Part shown: positions 45,884 through 56,199 of the stretch, in pieces | Layout of the letters: the number at the start of each line of letters is the position of its first letter | Position numbering within the stretch: position 1 is the first letter of the stretch | Origin: Raphanus sativus | Taxonomy: Eukaryota; Streptophyta; Magnoliopsida; Brassicales; Brassicaceae | Direction: 5' to 3' | DNA: 64,000 bases | Assembly (NCBI RefSeq): GCF_000801105.2 | Contig: NC_079517.1 | Coordinates: forward strand, 22,453,579 to 22,517,578 | The notes under the pieces: generated by a model | Told to the model about the DNA's origin: nothing | The model's database searches: none | Seen by the model: the letters and a program-made list of their open reading frames with translations, nothing else | Position numbers and translations under genes: made by a program

Positions 45884-46810
45884 ATGGCTTTCTCAAATGA
45901 AAAGAAAGATTCCGATGTCGAAATGAGTGAAGCTAACCAAGCCTCGCCGGCGCAGGATGCTCCTGCTCTTACGCAGACATTCGTCAAGGGGTTCAGTTTT
46001 TTTCAGGACAAGATGGAGCGACGCCGTGCTGAGATGGAGTCTAGCGTGGCAGGTCCTAGTGCTACTTCCGTTCTGACTTCCGTGGCTCTGACTCTCGGAT
46101 CCGATGTTGCTTTAACTCCGGATCCAGCGGTCCTGGTTCTTGGACCCGACGTTACTCCAGTCCCGATCTCCACACTTCCAGCCTCTGGACCCGATGTCTC
46201 TTTGCCTGCTGGAGAAATTGTCGTTCTGGAGCAAGCACCCGATGTCCAGGCTCGTCCGGAGGGCTCCCCTTTCGCGCCGATAGTGGTTTCGGAGGATGCG
46301 GTGGAAGTCATGCCTCCTTCTCCAGAAAAGAAGAGGGAGATCGTCTTGGGACTTCCTGCGTCCAACGCTGTTCCACCATCGAGGGGACGTTCAAGAGCTG
46401 GGGCTGCCGGATCAGCGAAGAGAAAAGGTGTACTAGGAGTGAGGAAGGCGAGGTTTCGGCGAGACTATCGCAGCATCGCTCCAAGGTATTTTCGTGAAAA
46501 CCTTCTTCCCTTGTTATCCCTTGATTCTCACATTCTCTCGTGTGATCAGTTTGTGTCGTTGATCGACGGGATGCTTGGTGATTGCGGACTGGAGGTTACA
46601 CGTTTGTCCAAGGAGCTGGATTCGTCGCGGGAAACTCTGAAGCGTACCGAGGCTGTGCTTCAATCGATTGAGAGCACTCATGCTGCCCAGACGTCGACGC
46701 TCGAAGCTAGGATCAGCGATCTCGAGCGTGATCTGGGAAAGACTGTGAGCTCGCTGCTCAAGGCGAAGGAGGGAGAAGAAGAGCAAGTCCTCGGAAGTTC
46801 GACGTCTTAA
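45884..46810 (+). CDS. Antisense ORF of Tat/Retand-type element, 308 aa
   Basis: On the strand opposite to pol, between integrase and the 3' LTR. The start is AAACATGGCT, with a TATA-like box 65 bp upstream. The N-terminus is acidic (KKDSDVEMSEANQ), followed by FVKGFSFFQDKMERRRAEME, then a Ser/Pro/Val-rich repetitive middle with repeated (G/A)PDV words (about residues 60-130). Next is a basic patch (RGRSRAGAAGSAKRKGVLGVRKARFRRDY), a conserved-looking block (APRYFRENLLPLLSL) and a C-terminal coiled coil (VTRLSKELDSSRETLKRTEAVLQ, RISDLERDLG). An apparent frameshift near 46780 ends it early; coding-like text (VRRLKRRIQRFEEMG) continues in another frame to about 46990. Extra ORFs of this placement are known in Retand-type Tat elements, with unknown function. 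Could act in the nucleus given the basic patch; that is inference. Confidence 0.7.
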   Translation: MAFSNEKKDSDVEMSEANQASPAQDAPALTQTFVKGFSFFQDKMERRRAEMESSVAGPSATSVLTSVALTLGSDVALTPDPAVLVLGPDVTPVPISTLPASGPDVSLPAGEIVVLEQAPDVQARPEGSPFAPIVVSEDAVEVMPPSPEKKREIVLGLPASNAVPPSRGRSRAGAAGSAKRKGVLGVRKARFRRDYRSIAPRYFRENLLPLLSLDSHILSCDQFVSLIDGMLGDCGLEVTRLSKELDSSRETLKRTEAVLQSIESTHAAQTSTLEARISDLERDLGKTVSSLLKAKEGEEEQVLGSSTS

Positions 46811-48108
46811 GAGGCGGATTCAGCGCTTTGAGGAGATGGGAACTTGCACTGCGGCGGAGCTTGCCGGCCCGTCATCCTCGGGTACCCTGGTCCCGGGTTC
46901 GGAAATTCCAGAGGTCCAGGATGCTGGAATTGTTGCGGACAAGGGTGGTGAGGAGTCGGCGAGGGCGATGGCGAGGCTGTCTTGCTTCGGGTGAGTCGGA
47001 GATGAGGGCGGTGTTCCGGAGGACGCCTAGGTTGATCAATCCCTGAGGGGATTTTTATTTTGATTGTATTTCGGCCGTTGGTTGGCCATCATGTATGATT
47101 TCGGGACTGGACCGTTGGTGGCTTTGAATCCCTGCCCTTTTTAGGGCGTTGTATTGAATTCGCGGTACGCGTTCATAAAATATTTTGCGTTTAGAACTTC
47201 TGTTTATCGAAGTTAGAGGGGCAGGGTGTGAGTTGTCGTCTCATTCCTGCCTCCCTGACGATCACCGTACCGTATCCGTAGTTTGTACAAAGCGAGATTT
47301 TTCCTGCGGTTTACGATTTACGCGAAAATTCGTGGAAACGTACAGACTTGAGTGAAGAGACAAGTTTTGGGATCTCGCGTCGTTGACGCTTTGCCTATGA
47401 GATGTTTAAGATACCAGCAAGGCTGGGTTTAGGGCAAGACCTAGGTTTACTCTCAGACTGAGGCTGTGCGATGACAAATCGGCTTTCGTTTTGCCTGTTC
47501 GTGATTTTAACCTGATTCGTACCGTTTTAAAATCCGCGAAGTGGTATCGGCTTATATGATTTGTATGGGCACGAATCGAGCTACTTCCTTTACGAAGTGC
47601 TGAACCAAATTTGGATTTTTTGTATAGCGCGCTATGGGATCCTTGTCGGATGTAAAAGAGCCTACCCTTAGGTGGCTTGTCTGTTTAGGACGTTAGAGTT
47701 CGTTTGTTGTGATCAGCAACAACGATATGATGCCGTTTAGAAGGCGTATGAAGGTTTTAATCGAAAAACGAATGTTCAGGCACGAAGCGACGTCTCGCAG
47801 TGCTTTGAAGTTTGTTTTTTTATGCCATAAGGACTATGGGCTTTTAGAAATCGCGGAATTTTTCCGGGCGATAGTTTATGATTTATTTGGTGGATACTGG
47901 ATCCATTGTTGAGGCCGTTAGGCGAATTGATTTGCGGAAAGTTTTCGAAAGTTCAGTTTTTTCGAAAATTGTGGGAGCATGCGGGTGTACGCACCCCACT
48001 CCCCCCTTTTAAATCGGGGGGATAGCTGAACCCACCGGTTGGCGAGTTGCCTACGTACCTCTTTCGAGGATCAAGCCATCTCGTAGTTCTGTTGTCCACG
48101 TTTACGAT
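46811..48108. other. Tat element spacer, non-coding
   Basis: Between the antisense ORF and the end of integrase. After the frameshifted tail of the antisense ORF (to about 46990) there is a probable 3' UTR and spacer with no supported gene. 47990-48060 is a C-run-rich patch (CCCCACTCCCCCC) with a G-run partner (CGGGGGG), able to fold. Confidence 0.5.
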
Positions 48109-51100
48109 CTAGTGGTAGTATTTCTTGAGATGCATCGCATTCCAAGTTCTCGGGATTTTTACGTCTTGCATGTTCGCGATTTGATACGAACCTGGTCGGA
48201 CGACTTTTATGATTTTGTATGGTCCTTCCCAGTTTGCTCCCAGTTTTCCTGCGTTTCGTTCGGCAGTGTTTTGGAAGACTTTTCGCAAGACCAGATCACC
48301 CTCTTTGAATCTTCGATGACGCACGTTCGCGTTGTTGTAGTATTTTGCGGCGGCCTGCTGGTAATTTTGAATTCGGATGAGGGCTTGGTCGCGACGTTCG
48401 TTGACGAGGTCAAGATTATCCAGCAGCATGGCATTGTTCAGGTCTTCCCGTTCGGGAAGAAATCTCCCCCGTACGCCGGGGAATTCTACTTCCGCCGGAA
48501 TCATGCATTCTGCTCCGTAAACGAGAGCGAACAGAGTTTCCCCCGTTGCTCGTCTTGGAGTGGTTCGATGAGACCAAAGGACCCCTTCGAGTTCTTCTGC
48601 CCATCGTCCCTTTTTGGCTTCCAAGCGTTTTTCAATCCGTCTAGGACGGTTTGTTTATGGTTTCAGCCTGTCCGTTGCACTGCGGGTATCTGGGAGTAGA
48701 TTTGTTAAGTCGTATTTTCCATTTTTCGCAGAATGCCTCGAATCGAGTGGAAATAAACTGAGACCCGTTGTCCGTTACGATTTCGTATGGGACACCGTGT
48801 CTGGTTATGATGTTTTTCCAGACGAAGTTCTCGACTTGCACGTCTTTGATACTTGCGTAGGATTCTGCTTCCACCCATTTTGAAAAGAAATCTGTGAGGA
48901 CCAGCAGGAACGTTTTTGTTTTGATTTGTGCAGCGGTCCGACGATGTCCATCGACCATCGCATGAAAGGGTACGGAGATGAGATAGAAGAGAGGATTTCA
49001 GCGGGCTGATGAATTGTCGGGGCGTGCCGCTGACACTTCTCGCATTTCCGAGCGAACTTCTCGCAATCCTTTTCATAGTTGGCCAGTAGAATCCGTGGCA
49101 TTTTATTTTTGTTGCGAGAGACCTTCCGCCGGAGTGGTTTCCGCACGATCCGGAATGAACCTCTTCCATGATTTTTCTCGCCTTTTCTCCTCCGCGCAAG
49201 TCATGAGAGGTCCGGAGAATCGCCATTTGTAGATTTCGCCTTCCACGGTTACGTATCGTGCTGCCTGGATTTTTTTTCCGGGCTGCCCATTTCTCCGCGG
49301 GTAGGTACCATCTACGATGTAGGCTTTGATAGGTTCTAACCAGGGAGTGTCGCAGCCATAGTCTGTTTGGTCTGCGTCGTCTTCCGGTTGATCTTCGTTT
49401 TCTTCCGCGCCTTCGATCTGTGTTCTGATCAGGTTGGCGATTACCGGCGGTCCGATGCTTGGATGCTCTATGAATTCGACGGGAATTATTCTCTTAAGCC
49501 CTGGATCCGAGCTTGAGGCGAGAGCGGCTAAAGCGTCAGCTTGGACGTTTTCCGAGCGTGGAATCCTGGTTAGCGCAAATTGCTGAAAATCGTGGGCCAG
49601 TCTTGGACGACCCTCAGATATGCGTTCATCCTTTCATCCCTTGCTTCGTATTCTCCGCTGAACTGGTTTGCGACTAACTGAGAGTCGCAGTAAGCGTGAA
49701 TGTTTCGAATCTTCAGCCCCTGGGCCAGTCGTAGGCCCGCAATTAGCGCCTCATATTCTGCTTCGTTGTTCGATGCATGAAAATCCAAGCGGAATGATTG
49801 CTCGAGGATTTCTCCTGTCGGCGAAGTGAGTCGGATCCCGATTCCAGATCCTTGCTTGGTCGAAGATCCATCGACATGGAGATCCCATGTTGACCTGATC
49901 CTCGTTAGTTAAGTCCGTCGTGGGTAATTCTACCAAGAAGTCCGCGAGTACCTGCGATTTCGTGCAGGTTTTTGACGATATTCGATATCATACTCGCTTA
50001 GTTCAATCGCCCACTTCGCGAGTCTACCAGACTGGCTTGGACTGTGTAGAATCGTCCGTAACGGAAAAGTGGTAAGCACCACGATGGTATGTGATTGGAA
50101 ATACGGCCTAAGTTTTCTTGCCGAAGTTATGACAGCGAGCGCCTTTTTCCATTAGCGGATACCGAGTTTTGGTATCTAGTAATGTTTTACTAATGTAGAA
50201 GACGGTTTCTGTTCTCCGAATTCTTCTTGAATCAGGACGCCACTGACTACTGATGCGGATACTGCGATGTAGAGGAACAAGGGCTCTCCGACTATGGGTT
50301 TTGCGAGGATAGGAGGGGTGGCCAGATACTGCTTCAGCTGTTGGAAAGCTTTCTCGCAATCCTCTGACCACTCGAACTTTTTGTTCCCCTTTAAGGTTTC
50401 GTAGAATGGGAGACACTTGTCCGTGGAGCGCGAGATGAATCGGTTTAAGGCCGCGACTCGTCCGTTCAGCCTCTGGACTTCCCGCTTGGTTCTCGGGGAG
50501 GCCATTTCTATCAGTGCATTGATTTGTTTCGGATTGGCCTCTATTCCGCGGAATGTTACGAGGTAACCGAGAAATTCTCCCGACGCCACGGCGAATCTGC
50601 ATTTTGCTGGATTGAGTTTCATGTTGTGCTGGTTCAATCTCTCAAAGCATTCCTCTAGGTGGACTACGTGGTCGCGTTCGGCAAGAGATTTTACCAACAT
50701 ATCGTCGATATATACCTCCATGGTTTTTCCGAGTTGCTCGGCAAACATCCGATTGACGAGTCGCTGATACGTGGCGCCGGCGTTCTTAAGACCGAAAGGC
50801 ATTACTTTGTAGCAATAGGTTCCTCGGTCGGTAATGAATGCTGTCTTCTCGCGGTCTTCGGATTCATCATGATTTGATTGTAACCGGAGAACGCGTCCAT
50901 GAACGATAGGAGTTTGTTTCCTGCGGTTGCCTCGACCAGACGGTCGATGTGCGGAAGCGGAAAACAATCCTTCGGGCACGCTTTGTTGAGATCGGTAAAG
51001 TCGACGCACACTCGCCATTTCCCGTTCTTCTTCTTGACGACGACGGGATTGGCGAGCCAGTCGGGATATCTTACTTCTGTTATTGACCCAACTTTGAGGA

Positions 51101-51992
51101 GTCTTTCGACTTCCTCATTAACCGCAGTCGCCCGTTCGGGGCCTAGCTTTCGCCTCTTTTGTTTTACGGGTTTATGAGTTGGATCGATGTTGAGTTCGTG
51201 ACATGTTATGTTAATGTCGATTCCCGGCATATCTTCCGCAGCCCAAGCGAACGTGTTAAGGTTCTTCTTGAGACACGCGATGAGTTCTGCTTTCAACGGA
51301 TCGCGGAGATTGCTCCAATCTCCACGCACCGCTCTGGGTTAGTCTCGTCGAGGCAGACCGAAATTACCGGTTCGCAAGTGGGCTCACGTTTCCCTTCTAG
51401 GACCTCAGCTCTTTGCGACTGCCAGAAGATTTCTGGAGGGTCCTGCGATGCTGGTTCGTGGGTTGCTTGCTTTTTTGGTTTAATTTCGGCTCGGAGTTTT
51501 TCCGTTTTAACCCAGTGGCCAAGCAGACTTGCGGCGCTTTACGATCTCCTTGTATTGTTTCCACTCCGGAGAGGGTCGGAAATTTGAGGCACAGATGGAA
51601 AGTCGAGGGGATCGCTCGCATGGAATTTAACCACGGAGTCCCGATGATCGCGTTATATGCTGCTGGACCGTCGACCACCAAAATTCCCCGTCTTCGTGAT
51701 GCTCCCGGCTCTGACCGAGAGATCGACCGAGCCGAGGGTCATTGTGATGTTTCCTGAGAGTCCGATTATCGGATTGGGATCGTCCGTGATAGCGTTTAGG
51801 TCGATTCCATCCTCTCGAGGGTGTTTTTTTATATAATATTTGTTGAGCATCCGTGGTCGCCAATATTCTCGCTACGTCGATGTCCTGGATCGTTAGTCTG
51901 ATAACGACGAGTTCGTCGTGAGTTTTGGCCTTGACCAGCCGTTGCTTCTTATCCCGGAATGACACGATGTTGCGGACAGGTGATGTGGCCAT
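48109..51992 (-). pseudogene. Tat-lineage pol: protease, RT, RNase H, integrase; broken
   Basis: Minus strand, 5' to 3'. Protease region 51992-51397 (HDELVVIRLTIQDIDVARIL, then DDPNPIIGLSGNITMTLG and VVDGPAAYNAIIGTPWLNSM); the expected D-T-G-S catalytic stretch after ARIL is replaced by unrelated residues. RT 51329-50176: KVGSITEVRYPDWLANPVVVKK, WRVCVDFTDLNKACPKD, LLSFMDAFSGYNQI, frameshift near 50880, then YCYKVMPFGLKNAGATYQRL and the active site YIDDMLVKS. RNase H-like module 49788-49570 (NNEAEYEALIAGLRLA, AYCDSQLV). Integrase 49146-48109: Cys-pair region [48 protein letters not shown], then the GPY-like end GANWEGPYKI. Several frameshifts, so no protein is made in full. Confidence 0.9.
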
Positions 51993-52040
51993 GCTGTTGT
52001 TATCAATCGTAGGTTTTTTGAGTAAGAGAATCCGACCCCC

Positions 52041-52057
52041 TCCCTTCTTGCGCCAAC
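52041..52057 (-). promoter_or_regulatory. Primer-binding site of Tat element
   Basis: Minus-strand GTTGGCGCAAGAAGGGA, immediately after the LTR end ..TTCCCACA. Confidence 0.75.
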
Positions 52058-52075
52058 TGTGGGAACCGAAATTCG

Positions 52076-52175
52076 NNNNNNNNNNNNNNNNNNNNNNNNN
52101 NNNNNNNNNNNNNNNNNNNNNNNNNNNNNNNNNNNNNNNNNNNNNNNNNNNNNNNNNNNNNNNNNNNNNNNNNNN
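52076..52175. other. Assembly gap of exactly 100 N
   Basis: A placeholder gap starting 18 bp into the Tat 5' LTR. The missing part must include the other ~1440 bp of that LTR, the second CTTAT TSD copy and more chromovirus, so the true gap is larger than 100 bp. Confidence 0.97.
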
Positions 52176-52440
52176 TTAGTTTTGAAGATTATAGACTTTG
52201 ATTTTTTGTGGCTAAAATTAATGCATTTTTAATAAAAATATTTGAGAATTTGGTATTTTTATATTTTCTCAACATAATTTACTATAATTAAAAATAAAAA
52301 TTAATTTTGTAGTTATAATTATTTGTCATAATATCTTCAATGAATTATGAAATTTTGAAAGTATTCAAATAGTATTGTCTATAGCGCATGAACTACATTT
52401 TAGTTATATACTATTAAATTATAAATAGAATCTCTATATC
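52176..52440. other. AT-rich sequence right of the gap
   Basis: No LTR or chromovirus text and no gene. It passes into the LINE fragment near 52445. Confidence 0.5.
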
Positions 52441-52444
52441 CAGA

Positions 52445-52817
52445 TAAGGTCTTTCAAAGAGTTTCTTACCGACCAAATACAAATCCTTTATTAAGTTACA
52501 TTTGGAAACTTCAATGTCTGCCAAAGTTTTGAGACATTTTATTTGGCAAGTTATCAAAGGGATTATTTCAGTTGCAAAAAACTTAAGGTCAAGAGGTATC
52601 GATTGTGATCCACGATGCAATATCTGTGGTGCTAAGGAAGAATCCATTAATCATGTTCTTTTTGAATGCCCACCGGCTCTACAAACATGGACTTTATCGA
52701 AGATACTTTCTCTTTTGGGTATTTTTCCAACCTCATCAATTTTAACTAATATGGATTATCTTTTTTGGAGACTACCAAAGAATTATGATTTTAGTTCATT
52801 TCCTTGGATTATGTGGT
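52445..52817 (+). pseudogene. LINE reverse-transcriptase zinc-binding domain (zf-RVT)
   Basis: An open frame encoding FIWQVIKGIISVAKNLRSRGI, then CNICGAKEESINHVLFECPPALQTW, the C..C..H..C zinc-binding domain at the end of plant L1-type RT proteins. It continues as WRLPKNYDFSSFPWIMW and is cut by the CACTA at 52818. Reading resumes at 54913 with YIWKNR, the usual next residues of the family. The RT domain itself is not in the window (assembly gap or 5' truncation). Confidence 0.88.
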
Positions 52818-54912
52818 CACTACAAGAAAACACGGCCTTAGCAACGAAAATTAGCGACGAAATAATTTCCTCGTAAAATTACGTCGGCTTTACGAGGAAC
52901 TTACGTGAAAAGACAATAAACATGTAATTTCGTCGTTAAATAATGACGAAACGTTTTCGTCGTAAACCAAACGTAAAGTAACGTCCTTTTTACGAGGAAA
53001 CTGCATTTCATTACGTAAAACTTAACGTGTAATTAACGAGGAATATGTTTACGAGGTTTTTGCGAGGTCAACCTAATTTTAGGTGAGACACGTTTTTTAT
53101 CTAGTCTACCACTCATATTTCGTCGTTAATTCGTAGTAAAATCTCACCTACCAATTTCAAATTTTCCTATAAATATGTCATTTGTGTTTCATTTGAAACA
53201 CACCACATGCAAAAAGAAAAAAAATCTAAAAACGTGAAAGAAAAAAAATGTCTGGTGTTGGAAATTATTATAAGTTGCGGAGGTGGATGTACACGCATAG
53301 AGATGCTAACGGGAGAGTGACGAAAGAGTATCTGGAAGGACTAGAGACATTTATGCATCAAGCAGATTCTACACCGCTCGCCCAGGAAAGCGGTAAGATG
53401 TTTTGTCTTTCTCGGAAATGCAACAATTCAAAACTGGCAACTCGTGAAAATGTTTGGAAGCATTTAATAAATAGAGGTTTTATGCCAAATTACTATATCT
53501 GGTTTCAACATGGAGAAGGTTATATAATTATGAGAATGAAGCTAGTAGTAGTAATAGCAATTTTCAGAATGAACCGGTTGATCATTTGCATAATCAACAT
53601 AGCTACCATCAGGAGGAGCAGATGGTAGATAATTATGATAGGGTTCATGATATGGTAGCTGATGCATTTGTTGCTCATGATGATGATGAAGTTGAAGAAC
53701 CTAACATAGATGCAATTTTTTTTTATGAAATGTTAGATGCTGCGAATCAGCCACTTTACAGTGGTTGTAGAGAAGGTCTCTCTAAATTGTCGTTGGCTGT
53801 TAGAATGATGAGTATTAAAACTGATCATAATCTACCTGAAAGTTACATGAATGCATGGACAGACTTGTTTAAAGAGTATTTGCCGGAAGACAATGTCTCT
53901 GCTGATTCTTATTATGAGATTCAGAAACTAGTATATAGAGCGACATCGTCTTATGGTCAGAGACGAGCTGACGAAGTCACTGAGCTGCGAACGGAGTTAG
54001 ACTCGACGCGGACTCAGTTGGCGTCGATGCAGTCGGAGTTGGAGTCCACGCGTCAATCGTTCCAAGCTCGTATGGGTGGAGTGGAGGGGTTTCTGGAAGT
54101 TATATCTTCTGGAAATCCCCAATGAGAGGAGTTGTTGGCGGATATGCGACGACGGAACCCGGTTCCCGGGCCTTCTCGTACTCAGCAGCAAGAGGAGGAA
54201 CTACAGAGGAGGAGTGAAGACCTCTACCGGGAAACGATCCACCGCCCCCGCCCGACTTAGTTTTTTTTTGGTTGTGTAATATAAAAATTCTAAACTCTTA
54301 TTTATATAATATTTTTGGTTTTTATTTATTCCAAATTTTTATTATTTTCGCATTAATAATTATTTATATTTCTAATATTTTTGAAATAATTATTTAAATC
54401 TATAATATTAAAATTTTAAATTTAAAAATAAATTCAGTTATACAAATCGAAGCAAATTCCTCGTTAGCTCACGAGGATTTAACGAGTAAAGTTGACATGT
54501 CCTTAACGACGAACCTTTACGACGAAACTACGTGTTAGGTTTTACGTTTTCTTTACGACGAAATATTACGTCAGCTTTACGTGTAAATTTACGTTTATTT
54601 TACGAGTTAATCTACGTCTATCTTACGAGGATATTTTACGTGTGTTTTACAAGGAAACATTACATGTCTTTTACGTGGAAAGTTAGCGTCTACTTTACGT
54701 GGAAAGCTACGTCTCCTTTACGACGAATATTTAACCTTTATTTTACGACGAAATGGGTCCCTCGTACTTTTACGACGAAATGGCGATTAAATATCCGTTA
54801 CGACCAATCTTTAACGACGATATGCGTTTCCTCGCTAAATCGTCGTAAAGACGTATTTACGACGATTTAGCGAGGATATTGGTCGTCGTTAAAATCGTGT
54901 TTTCTTGTAGTG
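52818..54912 (+). mobile_element. CACTA deletion derivative, 2.1 kb, in LINE
   Basis: TIRs CACTACAAGAAAACACG / CGTGTTTTCTTGTAGTG are perfect over 17 bp, with TSD GGT (52815-52817, 54913-54915). Subterminal regions (52850-53110, 54460-54890) carry TTTACGACGAA / TTTACGTG words like those of the 34969-40519 element but of a different composition. Inside it carries the head of a TNP2 gene joined to the tail of a TnpA gene. Non-autonomous. Confidence 0.96.
53248..54125 (+). pseudogene. TNP2 head fused to TnpA tail (deletion fusion)
   Basis: 53248-53628 is the transposase-associated domain (LRRWMYTHRDANGRVTKEYLEGL.., GKMFCLSRKCNNSKLA; the first zinc-type Cys is Ser here). After a frameshift near 53530-53600, the ORF 53586-54125 (179 aa) continues TNP2 ([29 protein letters not shown]). 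At about 53938 it switches, in frame, to TnpA sequence ([21 protein letters not shown]), the same RATSSY..RR block found in exon 5 of the TnpA-like gene at 35571-35900. The tail is a coiled coil ([18 protein letters not shown]). The intervening TNP2 catalytic part and most of TnpA are deleted. Confidence 0.87.
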
Positions 54913-55560
54913 GGTATATCTGGAAGAATAGAACAATAAGATTCAGACAAATAGAAATGGTAATCTGCAGGAAATTCTTCGAATAGCGGAAGTGGAGGGT
55001 GTGGTATGGGCAGAGGCTCAACTTACGGGTCCTGGACGGTATCAGCCAACTCTTTCGTCATCTGATTGACTTTCAATAGAGCATTCGAGAATCTGTTTTG
55101 TTGATGGTACATGGAGGGCACAAGATAAGTTCACAGGACAAGGATGGTTCTGCAGAACGAATGGTTCAGATGAGAAGATAATGGGGGCAATGAATCTCCG
55201 AAGAAGCTTATTCGCTTTACAAGCAGAATGTGAAGCCTTGATATGGCTATGGAGTGCATGAAGACCCACAATTTCTCAGACGTAGTTTTCACGACCGACT
55301 GTTCTCAGTTGGTGAAGATGGTGTCATCACCCGAAATATCCAGCTTTTACTACACACTTGGAAGAATTCAGACGTAGTAAGATTTTCTTCTCTACCTTCA
55401 AGATCCGGCATATTTCGATAGCTCATAATTTAGTGGCGAACAAGCTTGTACGCGGTGTTAGGTGTTCCCCTTCTGATATGTTTTATGTCGATTCTAAACC
55501 TCCGGCTTGGTTTTTTGAACCGGAAGCGCATATTTTGTAGTTCAGTTTTATTGTTGTCAA
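54913..55560 (+). pseudogene. LINE RNase H domain and 3' end
   Basis: Continues the LINE after the CACTA: YIWKNRTIRFRQIE, then RNase H-like VDGTWRAQDKFTGQGW (first Asp), AECEALIW (Glu), TTDCSQLVKM (second Asp), and RHISIAHNLVANKLVRG. It ends PPAWFFEP and a TTGTTGTCAAAAAA tail near 55550, typical for plant L1-type 3' ends. A stop and frame change near 55260 and others make it non-functional. Confidence 0.82.
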
Positions 55561-55674
55561 AAAAATTATATACTATTAAATTTAGTATATAATCATTTTA
55601 GAGAATATATTTTTGTGAGTTTCAAAATAAATAAAAAAATAATATATAGTTGTAAATATAAAATTTTAACATAA

Positions 55675-56199
55675 GTGTTAAGATTAGCTCAGGAATGGAC
55701 TTACACACAAGGGTCTTTGAAACAGAAAGTCAACCAAACTGAAAGATTACCCAAGAATCCACAAATCCGACCAGATCGGATAGCCAAAATGACATGCAAA
55801 ATGGATGCGGCTTGGAATAAACTATCAAAGAAAGCATGGCTCGCATGGATCTTCACCGAGTCATCACGATCTTGCAAGCACAAAGGAGCACTGACCCAAG
55901 ACTTTGTCACCAGCCCATTGATCGCAGAAGCCCTAACTCTCCGATCGGGAATCATCACTGCAGTAGATATGGGGATCTCGGATCTTCAGATGCTATCTGA
56001 CAACTTAAAGCTCGTTAGAGTAATCAACAACGGCATGCAAAACTCAGAGATCTATGGTATTGTGAAAGATATCCAGCAAATCTCTTCTGCCTTTGTCGAT
56101 ATTACTTTTTCCCATGTTTTTCGTTCACTCAACGGTGAAGCTGATACGTTAGCAAAAGCCATCTTCTGTATTGGACCCATCGATAGGTTAAACAATTAG
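55675..56199 (+). CDS. RNase H-like (RVT_3) domain fragment, 174 aa
   Basis: One open frame with the acidic residues of the RNase H fold: MDAAWNK, LIAEALTLRSGI, MLSDNLKLVRVINN, and a final EADTLAKAIF. This domain closes plant LINE polyproteins and also occurs alone in many degraded copies. The start is not conserved in the way of a gene (it begins MLRLAQEWTYTQG), and no RT precedes it. Probably a second, older LINE 3' fragment rather than a host gene. Confidence 0.6.
   Translation: MLRLAQEWTYTQGSLKQKVNQTERLPKNPQIRPDRIAKMTCKMDAAWNKLSKKAWLAWIFTESSRSCKHKGALTQDFVTSPLIAEALTLRSGIITAVDMGISDLQMLSDNLKLVRVINNGMQNSEIYGIVKDIQQISSAFVDITFSHVFRSLNGEADTLAKAIFCIGPIDRLNN

Larger units (their letters stand above)
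44246..52075 (-). mobile_element. Tat-lineage Ty3/gypsy element, gag-less, minus strand
   Basis: 3' LTR 44246-45704, PPT, an antisense ORF, pol (INT-RH-RT-PR, 48109-51992), a PBS and the first 18 bp of a 5' LTR (52058-52075) before the assembly gap. The LTR edge TGTGGGAACCGAAATTCG is identical at 44246 and 52058. One TSD copy CTTAT lies at 44241-44245; the other is in or beyond the gap. Inserted in the chromovirus integrase. The extra RNase H-like module and the antisense ORF between pol and the 3' LTR are Tat/Retand-type traits. gag is absent: the PBS and protease region are about 65 bp apart. Confidence 0.9.

Noticed and set aside
48112..48699. 195-aa plus-strand ORF
   Set aside because: It is the shadow of Tat integrase, which is coded on the minus strand.
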